Of a DNA stretch of 64,000 nucleotides, positions 19,439-28,791 are shown one piece after another (the stretch's first letter is position 1; each line of letters begins with the position of its first letter). A program made the position numbers and the translations under genes. The DNA lies in NCBI RefSeq assembly GCF_026262505.1, contig NC_067203.1, positions 22,363,411 through 22,427,410 of the forward strand. Direction: 5' to 3'. This DNA is from Trichomonas vaginalis G3. Taxonomy: Eukaryota > Parabasalia > Trichomonadida > Trichomonadidae. The notes under the pieces are model-generated. The model was given only the letters and a program-made list of their open reading frames with translations. It did not search any database and was not told where the DNA came from.

Positions 19439-19825
19439 ATGGAAGGACTCGGAATGCTAGAAGGATTTGACGAGGCAATTTACCTAATTGAAATTAACGA
19501 CTGCGTAAAAGACTACTTGCGCAAGGTAATGAAGCCCAAGGTCAAGTTCACCAGTATTTCTGGAAGGTCTACACTTCAGCTCGAGACTTCGACTGGAATT
19601 CCAATTCAAATACCAGACGGGACAGCCTACGATGGCATAAAGGACGCCAAAAGAGAAGCTCTTGTTAAGTTCCTAAACAAACGTCCTTGGATAAAAATAC
19701 CAAACAAGGAGAACCCCCTACCCCATATGAAATTGGCAATTCAGTCTCTCCTTCACTTCTCGGGTCAGCCGTTCTACATAACCTGTGAAGGCGACATTCA
19801 GCCAGTTCTTCAGCCAGTTCAGTAA
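19439..19825 (+). CDS. Small hypothetical protein, double-stranded-RNA-domain-like size
   Basis: 128 aa from the ATG at 19439, directly after the palindrome cluster. Begins MEGLGMLEGFDEAIYLIEIN; the middle reads as a compact alpha/beta domain (KVKFTSISGRSTLQLE, then KREALVKFLNKRPW). No sure family. A longer frame upstream is rejected because it is made of the palindromes. Confidence 0.5.
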   Translation: MEGLGMLEGFDEAIYLIEINDCVKDYLRKVMKPKVKFTSISGRSTLQLETSTGIPIQIPDGTAYDGIKDAKREALVKFLNKRPWIKIPNKENPLPHMKLAIQSLLHFSGQPFYITCEGDIQPVLQPVQ

Positions 19826-19939
19826 ACATCTCATTTTAACTTCACTTTTTTTATGTTTTTACGCATGTGAAGAAGAAGCCTTCTGGTAAGTTTCTTATAG
19901 CCATATACATGGCACGCTTTGAGTAAAAACATTTTTTGA

Positions 19940-20524
19940 ATGAAGCAAGTTAAATTCGTCCCACACCAATCTCAATGGACCGATGAAGAGTTTCAAGCTA
20001 TGGTTGAAGACGTTGAGAACGACATAGACGGCGAACTTGAAGGAGCTCAAATCACAATTGCAACCAAAATTGCAGGAGTCAAGGAACAGATAGCTCCACT
20101 TAAAGCTACCAAAGCTACTCTTGACCTCATGGATAGTTACCGTTTAGATGTCAAGAGTGGAATAAGACAATTAAAATTAAAACTTCTAAACTACGAAGCT
20201 ATACTCCAAAAGTTAGCAGAAATGAGAAGACTTTACCAGAGCTACTTACATGTAAGGGACTTACCTTCAAGCAGTCCGACCAAAGATGAATTTGTTGACA
20301 TTGTCCCAATTTTGTCCGAAAGTCAGCTCAGATGTTTCGAACTGCTCCCAACATATCCGGAATATGAACGTTTGCCTGAACTCTTTCACAATCTCAAAAA
20401 ACGTTTTTTGGTTCTCATGTTCCAAACTTTTATCGGAAGAGACAACAAACGTTCAGAAGAAGAACAAGATATTATTTTAAACTTGTTGTATGACTTAACC
20501 GTCATAACAAGCTTTTTGAAGTAA
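19940..20524 (+). CDS. Coiled-coil protein of the middle block
   Basis: 194 aa, intact. Residues about 20-100 have heptad-like helices (VENDIDGELEGAQITIATKI, then LKLKLLNYEAILQKLAEMRR); the rest is helical. The ATG follows AACATTTTTTGA. It stands 32 bases before the HNH gene on the same strand, and both share helical bundles, so they may act together. Function unknown. Confidence 0.55.
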   Translation: MKQVKFVPHQSQWTDEEFQAMVEDVENDIDGELEGAQITIATKIAGVKEQIAPLKATKATLDLMDSYRLDVKSGIRQLKLKLLNYEAILQKLAEMRRLYQSYLHVRDLPSSSPTKDEFVDIVPILSESQLRCFELLPTYPEYERLPELFHNLKKRFLVLMFQTFIGRDNKRSEEEQDIILNLLYDLTVITSFLK

Positions 20525-20556
20525 AACCGTCATTCTCAAACCACTTCATTTTTTCG

Positions 20557-21240
20557 ATGTCCGAACAAGCACCGAAGCCAAACTCAATGGCAGATGTCCT
20601 TTCAAGGTTGTCAGACAAGCGCCCAGTTCAAATTCAAATTGCCCAATTGAACGCTCATCTGTCAAACACCATTAAGACTCTCCAAAGTAGTCTTATGGAA
20701 GAGATAACCAATCTCAAAGTCGAAGTCCTCACGAACCAAGCTTCCAATAAGAAAGTCCTGAACGATTTCGCGGAAACCTTGCGCCAATACAACATAGAGA
20801 ACCAAAACCTTGCCCAACTCATCTACCGTTTCTTCGAAGAGATTGACACCATCTGGGCGGCACTCGGAAAGGACAGAACCTCCAACACCGTAATTCGTGA
20901 GTACCAAATTCAAGAAGGAATTTTCGAGGAAGAAGAGGAAGAAGAGGAAGAAGAGAAACACAAAGAAGAGGAAGTTTGGGCAACCCTTGTTGCCGATGAC
21001 GCTTATGAAATTTCCCAACCCTACCCATACAAAATCCGCAACAAGGAGACCGGCAAGGTTCTTACCCCAGTCCTCAACAACTTGGGACACTTGAACCTTA
21101 CCCTTCGAAATTACGGTTCAATTTCCATGGGAAGGCTTGTCGGTATGCAATGGGTTCCAAATCCAGACAAGAAGACGAGGGTCAGACACATTGACGGTGA
21201 CAAGCTCAACAACCGTAAGGAGAACCTCGAGTGGTTCTAA
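20557..21240 (+). CDS. Coiled-coil protein fused to an HNH-endonuclease-like domain
   Basis: 227 aa, intact. An N-terminal helical region (to about residue 110) and a Glu run (about residues 125-145) lead to a C-terminal HNH fold: MGRLVGMQWVPNPDKKTRV, then RHIDGDKLNNRKENLEWF, which carries the His-Ile-Asp-Gly and Asn-x-x-x-Asn-Leu-Glu-Trp pattern of homing and phage HNH nucleases. In phages such domains ride on selfish genes or assist packaging. Here the coiled coil in front is unusual. The ATG follows TTCATTTTTTCG, which includes an Inr-like TCATTT. Confidence 0.75.
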   Translation: MSEQAPKPNSMADVLSRLSDKRPVQIQIAQLNAHLSNTIKTLQSSLMEEITNLKVEVLTNQASNKKVLNDFAETLRQYNIENQNLAQLIYRFFEEIDTIWAALGKDRTSNTVIREYQIQEGIFEEEEEEEEEEKHKEEEVWATLVADDAYEISQPYPYKIRNKETGKVLTPVLNNLGHLNLTLRNYGSISMGRLVGMQWVPNPDKKTRVRHIDGDKLNNRKENLEWF

Positions 21241-21289
21241 GAGTAAAAAAATTTTATTTTAGGGGGAAACCCCGAGTAAATTTAGGTGT

Positions 21290-21553
21290 TTAGTTCATTA
21301 AGTAGGTTAAATTAAGGGTAATTTGGACAATTAGCTCCCGACCTCTGAATTGGACTCTTTCGTCATCCCAGTTGCATAGGAGGTCGTCCCAGAGGAGTTG
21401 GTAGAATTGCCAATCCAAGGACGATTTGTCCTCCCAAGCATTGAGGATGTACTGCTCGTAGAGTCTCATGACCTCTCCCTTGCACCAGACACCCTCTCCC
21501 TTGGAACGTAAGGCTTCTTCGAAGTGCTCGAATGCGATTGGCTGCTTGACCAT
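21290..21553 (-). CDS. Small Trp-rich hypothetical protein
   Basis: About 87 aa from the ATG at 21553, which follows GTGTCATTTCGG. Helical and rich in Trp and acidic residues (NAWEDKSSLDWQFYQLLWDD). Divergent from the gene at 21584. Unknown family. Confidence 0.45.
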   Translation of the reverse strand: MVKQPIAFEHFEEALRSKGEGVWCKGEVMRLYEQYILNAWEDKSSLDWQFYQLLWDDLLCNWDDERVQFRGRELIVQITLNLTYLMN

Positions 21554-21583
21554 CCGAAATGACACTTTTTGTCCGTTTGGTCA

Positions 21584-21844
21584 ATGTTCGTGTCTCGTGC
21601 CATAGTCGACGAAAATACAGACAAACAGGTTATATATGAGTTTGAGACCAAGAATGGTGTAACTCGACCTGTCCGATTCAAAGACTCCGAGGGCGACCAT
21701 GAAATTAAACGGAAATTAGCTAGGAAGGAATATAAAATGGACTGGTTGCCACCACCTCCACCTCCACCACCTTTACCTGTTCCTCAAGTAAATAAGCCTT
21801 TCACGTTCCCAAAAATTCCCACATTTAAATTCAAATTCGAATAA
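21584..21844 (+). CDS. Small protein with polyproline tract
   Basis: 86 aa from the ATG at 21584. A small beta domain (VIYEFETKNGVTRPVRFKDS) is followed by WLPPPPPPPPLPVPQ and a short Phe/Lys tail. The polyproline may bind host SH3 or profilin-type partners or be a spacer. It converges on the second polymerase with a 7-base gap. Confidence 0.5.
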   Translation: MFVSRAIVDENTDKQVIYEFETKNGVTRPVRFKDSEGDHEIKRKLARKEYKMDWLPPPPPPPPLPVPQVNKPFTFPKIPTFKFKFE

Positions 21845-21851
21845 AAATTTT

Positions 21852-24005
21852 TTATTTCATGCAATGTTTAACTATTTCACCATCTTCTTTAACACCCCAG
21901 TACTTACGCTTGGAGAGGACATGAACTTCGGTGAAAATTTTGTCCAATTTGAATTGACCCATCTTCTCACCGACCATGCCCATTTCAATGAGTTTGTTGT
22001 ACCCTTCTTCGTTCGTCATGAGTGCGTCAATGTTTTCATAGTAAACCACAACTTTGGATTTGACTTCCGAGAAGAATTTGTTGTAGTTGTCAAGGACTGC
22101 CTTTGCGAACTGAGGGTAAGACCAATGTTCGACAATAGGTTTTAATGTGGTTACTAAGCCACTTTGACCTTGAGTGAACTCGTACTTCAAAACAAAAGGA
22201 GAAAACCTTTCAACAAAGTTGTCGACCTTCTCATAATGTTTACTCTTCATCTCTTGAGGTTTCTTAATGGAATATCCCCATGTCGAATTCATAAGCAATT
22301 TGAGTGTCATTGCAAGTTTGGGGTTTGAAGCTTTCCTAATATCATACAGTTGTTGTATGACTTTTCCAACTGTATAGTTCCTTCCCGGGAACTCACCATC
22401 TTCGTTTGGAATTCCAGTCGGAATATATTGGACAAACCTCATGTACGCAGCGTTAAGGTCGACATAGTATATCTTTTCGTTTGAGTCGAACTTGTCGCAA
22501 CCAATTGGTCCAGTTTGTGGAAATTCAAGTGAGTCTCTTATCTTCTGAGAAACTTCTCCTGTTATCTCATAAACATCGTCGAAGCAACCTGTTTCATATA
22601 AAACCTTCTGACCTAACTCAGATGCTCTCCAATACAATTTGACGTCAATTGGATGTCTCAATGGAAGTTTGTTTATAGCATCTTGAAGTTCTTGCAACCT
22701 CATTGGAAGTTCTTCTGGTTCGGGTTGGTATCCGAACATACCAACTCCTTGTGGAATTGTGTACTTCTTTTGTACTAGAACTTTGTCTGGAACAACTTTT
22801 GGTCTTGCTAACAATGAAAAGTTTGTTTCGTCTTTTGGTACAAAAGTTTCTGTCAGCTTGTCATCTGGAATTGGTTCCAACAAACCTTTCTCGAAAAGAA
22901 TGTTTACAGCTCTGACAATGTTGCACTTGCCTTTTCCGAACAATGGGTTTGTAAGACTTTCGTTCAACATGAAGTGGTTGTGGACAATTACAATCTTCAA
23001 CCATGGCAATTTGAAGTCAACAACATAGTCGTCATGTGAAGAACCTTTAGCTGTAGGTATGTTGACTCGGATATTGACATTTGCCAACGGTGCAATTTTT
23101 GCCAATTGACCTCTGAGAATGTACCTTGTCTTCACACATGACTCAAGATACTTCATTTTCTCATCTGTAACAAGACCAGAGTTCCTGAGACATGTAAGAA
23201 TGCAAGGTTCATTGACAATTGTTTCAATTGAATTGTAAATTCCATACCTTGTCAAGTCAATGTCAGACTTATTTCTGAACGGGAAGTATCCAGCATGTTG
23301 TCTGACTGCTTGAGGGTTAGGTTGGTACCATTCGAACTTGACACTTGCAATTCCTTCAATTGCATTCAAAATGTCTGAGTCGGAGTCAACCATTTGTTCT
23401 CTCTTTGTAGTCTTGAAAGCGTCAAGAAGTTTTGCGGCTGTTTGTTCATTGCCATGTGCATAGTAAATGTGACCATCCAAATCTGTTATGGTCAATCTGA
23501 GATTGTGTCCTTTCTTATTTCCGTCTTGTATGGCAGCAAGTACTCCCATGAAGCCTTCTTTGTTCTTTCCTTCGTCAAAGTTTACTGTAAAGGTTCGACC
23601 AGATGTAATTTGACTTCTAACTTCACGGTACTTCTCATATGCATATCTTGTTCTTTCCATGGGAGCATGTGCGTCTTCACCTTTTCCTTTTTTCCTTCTC
23701 AAAGGATGCAATTGTTCGTCATGTTTCCAGTAGAATCTGGCAAAGCCGTCGTGTCCTTCAACTTGAGGTTCACTAACATCGAAAGGCATGTCCATAAGAC
23801 GTTCTTCTTCTAACCTCTCTAGTCTGTTTGGATAATTGGCACGTGCTGTTTCCAAATCCATTTCGTAGCGAAGACCAGACAATTTGTCATAGACTTTTAT
23901 GGGTCTTCCCTTCCTATATTTAAACTTCTTCGAAACTCTCCAACCATAACTTTGCAACTCTGCTTTTATTCTAGCAGATTTTCTATCCATTCTATATGGG
24001 GGCAT
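21852..24005 (-). CDS. Divergent family B polymerase-like protein without recognised exonuclease
   Basis: 717 aa, a single clean frame. VHNHFMLNESL matches VEDHYMLNERL of the canonical Polinton polymerase at 6174-8785. The palm shows motif A as YYVDLNAAYMRF and motif B as KLLMNSTWGYSIKK; the motif C region is divergent. No exonuclease motifs were recognised, and a basic N-terminal domain of about 250 residues takes that place. It may be a second polymerase lineage, or a protein reused for priming or structure. Start follows a T-rich, TATAAAA-ending leader. Family assignment firm, activity unknown. Confidence 0.75.
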   Translation of the reverse strand: MPPYRMDRKSARIKAELQSYGWRVSKKFKYRKGRPIKVYDKLSGLRYEMDLETARANYPNRLERLEEERLMDMPFDVSEPQVEGHDGFARFYWKHDEQLHPLRRKKGKGEDAHAPMERTRYAYEKYREVRSQITSGRTFTVNFDEGKNKEGFMGVLAAIQDGNKKGHNLRLTITDLDGHIYYAHGNEQTAAKLLDAFKTTKREQMVDSDSDILNAIEGIASVKFEWYQPNPQAVRQHAGYFPFRNKSDIDLTRYGIYNSIETIVNEPCILTCLRNSGLVTDEKMKYLESCVKTRYILRGQLAKIAPLANVNIRVNIPTAKGSSHDDYVVDFKLPWLKIVIVHNHFMLNESLTNPLFGKGKCNIVRAVNILFEKGLLEPIPDDKLTETFVPKDETNFSLLARPKVVPDKVLVQKKYTIPQGVGMFGYQPEPEELPMRLQELQDAINKLPLRHPIDVKLYWRASELGQKVLYETGCFDDVYEITGEVSQKIRDSLEFPQTGPIGCDKFDSNEKIYYVDLNAAYMRFVQYIPTGIPNEDGEFPGRNYTVGKVIQQLYDIRKASNPKLAMTLKLLMNSTWGYSIKKPQEMKSKHYEKVDNFVERFSPFVLKYEFTQGQSGLVTTLKPIVEHWSYPQFAKAVLDNYNKFFSEVKSKVVVYYENIDALMTNEEGYNKLIEMGMVGEKMGQFKLDKIFTEVHVLSKRKYWGVKEDGEIVKHCMK

Positions 24006-24035
24006 TTTTATAAAAATAAAAAAATATTTTTTTCT

Positions 24036-24620
24036 TTACTTTACATAACCGCCTGCTGCCATAAGTCTTTGACGCCAACCCATACCAGCTAATGAAGGTT
24101 GACTTGGTTTAGTTTGGAAACTAAACTTTGGTTTTGGTTTATCTTCAGTTTTTGGTTTCTCTTCTTCTATCGGTTTTTCGTCACTTTTCGGTTCCTCTGA
24201 CTTTACTTCACTTGCAGGAACAGTTGTGTCGTCAACATCTTCATAAATATCATATGCCATTTGTTTTTGTTTTCCTTTCAACTTTTTGTGTTTGTTGTAA
24301 AGTTTAGAATATTTCGACTCTAAGTCAATGAGATGTTCTATAATGAACTGTTGGTCAGTGAAGTAAACTTTTCCATCTGTTGTCTCGAAAGCTCCTTCAG
24401 ACTTCAATATTTTATTTGTGAGAGTCTGTTTCTTTTTTTGAGATACTGCCGTTCCATTTTTATGAAAAGTGACTTTGTAGTTAGGGTTTGTATTTCCAGA
24501 CCTGGCACTTTCTATTATTGAATTTTTCTCTTCATCTGTAAGTTCTTTGACAGGTTTTGACAATGGTTCTGAACTTTTTGTTTGTGGTGTCAAATCTACC
24601 GTTTCAACTTCTTCGGTCAT
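24036..24620 (-). CDS. Polinton protein with acidic middle and basic end
   Basis: 194 aa, intact. LTDEEKNSIIESARSGNTNP then NYKVTFHKNGTAVSQKKKQT matches the N-terminal module of the left-part protein at 4480-4910. A helical segment, a Lys/Glu/Pro-rich linker and a short C-terminal block (GMGWRQRLMAAGGYVK) follow. The start lies behind TTTTTACTGAGATGAA, shared with the next small gene. Structural or DNA-associated role is inferred. Confidence 0.55.
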   Translation of the reverse strand: MTEEVETVDLTPQTKSSEPLSKPVKELTDEEKNSIIESARSGNTNPNYKVTFHKNGTAVSQKKKQTLTNKILKSEGAFETTDGKVYFTDQQFIIEHLIDLESKYSKLYNKHKKLKGKQKQMAYDIYEDVDDTTVPASEVKSEEPKSDEKPIEEEKPKTEDKPKPKFSFQTKPSQPSLAGMGWRQRLMAAGGYVK

Positions 24621-24638
24621 TTCATCTCAGTAAAAATT

Positions 24639-24791
24639 TTAGTTTGGTTTGTTTTCAACTGGTTGTTGTTGTTTTTTAAGTCGGTCTAAAACTTCCTGAG
24701 GTATAGGAAGAACTTGACAAACACGTTGTGTAACTGCTGGAAGCCGACAAATCCATCTTGAACCCATTTGTCTCAATGCTGTATTGTTCAT
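24639..24791 (-). CDS. Very small Polinton protein, 50 aa
   Basis: MNNTALRQMGSRWICRLPAV to the stop at 24639, intact. It has the same leader TTTTTACTGAGATGAA-ATG as the 194-aa gene, which makes it likely to be expressed. One short amphipathic helix and a Gln-rich end. Function unknown. Confidence 0.5.
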   Translation of the reverse strand: MNNTALRQMGSRWICRLPAVTQRVCQVLPIPQEVLDRLKKQQQPVENKPN

Positions 24792-24810
24792 TTCATCTCA
24801 GTAAAAAACT

Positions 24811-25212
24811 TTACATTCCCCACGTTTGAGGCGGTTGAGGTTGGTTATTGTTTACCCACTGTTGTGCATGGTTATATCCTCTGTTAAAGAATCTTTCACC
24901 TTGGTCCATATAGTGTCCTGCTTGGTTATAGTAGTCATTTGCTTTGTTATAATAGTTTCCTGCTTGTCTTCCTACATTGTCCATCCATCCTTGAACTTTT
25001 CCTCTTGTTTCAGGATTTGGAATAAGATTTGTTGCATCTCGTGCTACATCCCAACCTTTCTGTACAGTTTGTATAATAGGTTGTGCTTTCTCTTTAAGTA
25101 TACCTAATGTACTCAAAATCTTCCTTCCAACTCCAAATACACCTCTGGCTATTGTTCCCACTGCGGGTAAAAATCTGGATGCAACTCCTGCTAACGCGCC
25201 AAATAAACCCAT
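24811..25212 (-). CDS. Polinton virion-type protein with amphipathic N-terminus
   Basis: 133 aa, intact. The N-terminus MGLFGALAGVASRFLPAVGT is a Gly/Ala/Phe-rich helix of the sort that inserts into membranes, as in adenovirus protein VI; a linker and a Tyr/Asn/Gln-rich region (YYNKANDYYNQAGHYMDQGE) follow. A second protein at 28520-28774 begins in similar style (MGFFSSIETSF). MGxxx starts also allow N-myristoylation. It is divergent from the integrase with a 17-base spacer. A membrane-penetration role is inferred. Confidence 0.55.
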   Translation of the reverse strand: MGLFGALAGVASRFLPAVGTIARGVFGVGRKILSTLGILKEKAQPIIQTVQKGWDVARDATNLIPNPETRGKVQGWMDNVGRQAGNYYNKANDYYNQAGHYMDQGERFFNRGYNHAQQWVNNNQPQPPQTWGM

Positions 25213-25229
25213 TTCTTATGGGTTAAAAA

Positions 25230-26183
25230 ATGACGAATCCAAACAAGGACCCCTATGTTTCTAAAGCGACAAAGAAAGCACTCATGGTAAAAATCTTTAG
25301 TTCAACACCAAATGCTTGGTTTATGGATATCTTGGAAAACATTCCGAGGTATAGAGAAGATGGACCACCATACTGGCTAATATTTGTCGGTCAAAACACA
25401 AGATACTGTGAAGCCATACCATTACAGTCCAAAAATATTTTAGATATCTTAGCAGCTTTGACAATATTGTTGACAAATACCATCCAACAAAACTGACATC
25501 TGACTGTGAAAGTTCTTTCAAATCAGATGATAAAAACTATCTGCGTTCAAAAAATGTAAACCAATATTTCATTGTCGACCAAAACCATTCTGCTCTTGGT
25601 GTCATTGACGGTTGTATAAAAATGTTAAGAGACTTAAACCAACCACAAGGTGGTGAAGCAAATGAAATGTCATATGACGACAAATATAGACACTTCTCCA
25701 TGGCAAAGATGAGACAAGTTTTAAATATTTACAATAGCCGTAAACAAAAAGGTTTGGGAAACCACTCCCCCGAAGAAATGAAAAACAACCCTGACTTAGA
25801 GAAAGACTATATATTTAATAATTTAGTCAAAAGAGACAAACAAGAAAGAATGCCGGGCTTCAAACTTCAGAAAGGTGACAAAGTAAAAATAGAAATACCA
25901 AACGCGACCCATATGAAAATACTATTGACTATGACAACAATGGGAACCGACAGGTACTCACATTCGTGTTCGTAAAAATAGAAGAAAGTATACAAGAGAA
26001 TATTATGAAGTTTTAGGCAAACATGGCAAAATGTACACACTGCAAGCAGAAGATAAAACTACTATTGCCAGACCTCGTTTCAAACTTGTCAAAGTTCAAG
26101 GTGGTATACTTTCAAAGACAGTTCCTAACAAATATAAGACAACTCCTGACGAATATGCTAAAGAAGTTGAAAATGACGACTAA
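25230..26183 (+). pseudogene. Polinton rve-family integrase (fossil part)
   Basis: Retrovirus-type DDE integrase that inserts the element. The catalytic core is recognisable: WFMDILEN near the N-terminus, a TSDCESSF strand in the middle and the HSALGVIDGCIKMLRDL helix, then a basic C-terminal part with an SH3-like segment (LQKGDKVKIEIPN). About two breaks. It lies between a virion gene and the fibre gene, and its stop overlaps that of the convergent fibre gene. Confidence 0.75.
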
Positions 26184-27666
26184 GCAATTCTATACCATGC
26201 GTAAACTGTCATGTAAGGTGGCATGTAGTCTTTACTTTGTCCCGTTGTTTGCGTATATCCTGAAACGAAATGTGTATGGTTTCCTTCTCCCTCAGTGTAC
26301 TCCAGTAACAATTTATAGCAAACTTAACGTTGTCTTTAACATCATATCCTTTACCTTTTGTCATTGCTGACCAATCCCAATATCTATGCTTATGCCAACC
26401 TGCTTGAGATGTACTTAAATCTATGTAGTGACTTGTGCAGGTAAATTTTCACCTGAAATCGTTTTACTTCCACCTGTTTCCTTTGAAGAGTTTGCACAAT
26501 ACAAAAACCTGTCGACTATTTGAGTCCAAGTTCCAAAACCAAGTACTACTTCTGGTCTGGTAGAGTTCATTGACGTATAAATAGAGCCTATAGGATATAA
26601 GTTTGAAGTATTTCTGTCTTTAATGTTTGAAGCTCTGTTTTGTTGCTTTCTTGTCATATAAATCTTGAGCAGTGAATTTAATATTATGTTTCCTCATGAC
26701 ATAAACATCTTTACATCTAATGTTTCTCATCGTCGTTATGTCGTCATCCGATGTTAAACCTTGTGGAAAGTTAGGAGGTTTACAATATAATGCATCCCCA
26801 CCAGTTTCTTCAACCGTTCCTTCAATACTTTCTATAGCAACAGTTGTAAAACTTGTATGTGTATGGTTCTTGTCTGCTTTCTTCTCTAACTCATCGTTAA
26901 CATATGTTTTATCCGCTTTAAGGTCTAAACATCCTGAAACCCATCCTGTATCGGCTTTACTTTTTAAAATCTTCGATGTCCATTCATGGTACCAGTCAAC
27001 CCTTTCTTTCATTTCGTTATCTTTTCATCCACATATTCCTTATCTGCTTTCTTCTCTAACTTACTAGCCACACATGCTAACTCATCGTTAACATATGTTT
27101 TATCTGCTTTCTTTTCAAGGCTAACGTTTAAGTCTGTTATTTTAGATATAGAATGTGTATGTCCAACGGCACTTTCATGTTTAAGGTTCTTGTAAGTTTG
27201 TAATATTTGCAATGGTATGTGTATGAGTCTTTTTAGAATATTCGTTTTCAGCTCTGTCACTTCACTTGACATTTTATTGTCAACATATGTTTTGTCTGCT
27301 AGTTCAGATGAGTATGTTCTTTTGTTGCATAAGCTTTGTTAGCTCTTTCTTCTTCTTTTGCTATTGCATCGTCTACATATTCTTTGTCAGCTTTGTTGGT
27401 CAACATCTGCTTTCAAAAGAAGTTCATTTATAGGTTTCTCGTTTAAAGTTCCTTTTGTTGGTTTATTTACAAACAGTATGGTTCTTATTGTCTTTGAAAC
27501 AGAAAACTCATCTGTCATTGGGTTTAATGTCAGTTTTAAGTTTCCTTCTTTCAATGACTCAGATATCTTAGAAATTTGAAAAGTTTGTTGTGTTCTTATT
27601 TAGAGCTTGTATAATGAGTTGTCGGTTGTGTTGTATTTCTCTCATAGACGCTGTTTCATTTGACAT
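26180..27666 (-). pseudogene. Polinton fibre with phage tail-collar-like end (fossil part)
   Basis: A fibre-like gene: N-terminal helix, then a series of shaft repeats of LEKKADKTYVNDEL and KNHTHTS type, then a distal region NLYPIGSIYTSMNSTRPEVV...GFGTWTQIVDRFLYCAN and the closing MPPYMTVYAWYRI. The distal region is the signature of phage tail-collar or fibre tips (YPIGSI, FGGTW, RFL, NLPPY-x-x-V-x-x-W). It would project from the virion and bind the host surface. About three breaks. The gene starts at the bidirectional motif at 27667-27684. Confidence 0.75.
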
Positions 27667-27684
27667 TTTTATTCTAGATAAAAT
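27667..27684. promoter_or_regulatory. 18-bp bidirectional start motif
   Basis: TTTTTATTCTAGATAAA-type spacer between the fibre gene (minus) and the virion-type gene (plus), close to the spacer at 13075-13092. It is nearly palindromic around CTAG. Confidence 0.6.
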
Positions 27685-28487
27685 ATGCTTTCAATAGAAA
27701 AAGAAAATTCAAGAGTTGCTACAACTAAACCATTAGATGAACTTTTTACGAATGTCGGTCAAAGTTTGAGACAGAGACCGTAAAGCATGAAGGCTATCTT
27801 TTGACTACCCGTTAAGATGGTTAAGAGACCCATCTGTCACAAAAGCTATTGGCTTTCGAAGAGTAAAGTTTGTGTCTGTAGAAGATAAAAGTTTTCCATT
27901 TATTGTAAGGTTTCATATAGATTATACATCTGAAGGGCAACGAAAAAAAATGTGGGAAGAAATTGAGCTAATACAAGTTGACCTCTCATCTTCTCTACAG
28001 GCTGCATTAAAAAATATAGAAGATAAAATAAATTCATGTTATGCAAAATATGCTGATGAATATGCGAATACCAATAGCACACTTTATGTGAGAATTGTAT
28101 ATGACAAGCAAAATTCACAAGTGTCATTTCAAATCTACGAAGACAATCCAAATAAAGACGAACAAATATATACAGAATTCACTGCAATGTCATGGTATTA
28201 TTTGCAAAGAATGTTAAATCAGAAAGTTGAACCTCCTTTAGCAAATATCTACAGTCGATATGCAAGAGATGAACCATATTTATTTAAAGATGTTTTCGAC
28301 TCAGATGCTATTATAGTTCATGCTTCATTTTCTGGTGCACAAAATCTTTTTATGCTTGGCAAATGACTTTTACGAAAAACCTACAAAGCTATATGAACCA
28401 CCAAGTGGAAGTATTTCAGACTTTCAAGTATGGTTTACAACAGATGGAAGAAAGAGAATAGTTCCATTATACCATGCGTTTACTTAG
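27685..28487 (+). pseudogene. Polinton conserved virion-type protein, copy B (fossil part)
   Basis: Related to the protein at 5241-5885: a Pro-x-x-Trp segment, then KAIGF, then alternating hydrophobic strands (SFPFIVRFHIDYTSEGQ). The later half is helical and beta mixed. About two breaks. It pairs divergently with the fibre gene, which supports a structural role near the vertex, though this is only inferred. Confidence 0.5.
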
Positions 28488-28519
28488 AACTTAGTTTCAT
28501 ATACAACTACTATCGAACG

Positions 28520-28774
28520 TTAAAAATATAATTTTTTAATACGTTGAGGTGTTGGATTTGGTTGCCAACTAGACTGTGGTGCAGGTTCAGGCTGTTGTAT
28601 AACAGGGGCTTGTTCTTCTGGTTCAGGGTCTTTAGTATAATACCAACAAACTGACCTACTCTTTTACCAATATTTTTGACTCGTTCCAAATTCCTCTTCC
28701 TACGGTTTTGACGCCATTCCATATACCTCTTCCAACATTTCGAAAGAAGTTTCAATACTACTGAAGAAACCCAT
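28520..28774 (-). pseudogene. Small Polinton protein with amphipathic start (fossil part)
   Basis: Starts MGFFSSIETSFEMLEEVYG, like the 133-aa protein at 24811-25212, and ends in a Pro/Gln-rich tail. About two breaks. Possible membrane-active virion peptide. Confidence 0.4.
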
Positions 28775-28791
28775 TTTACTATATGTAAAAT

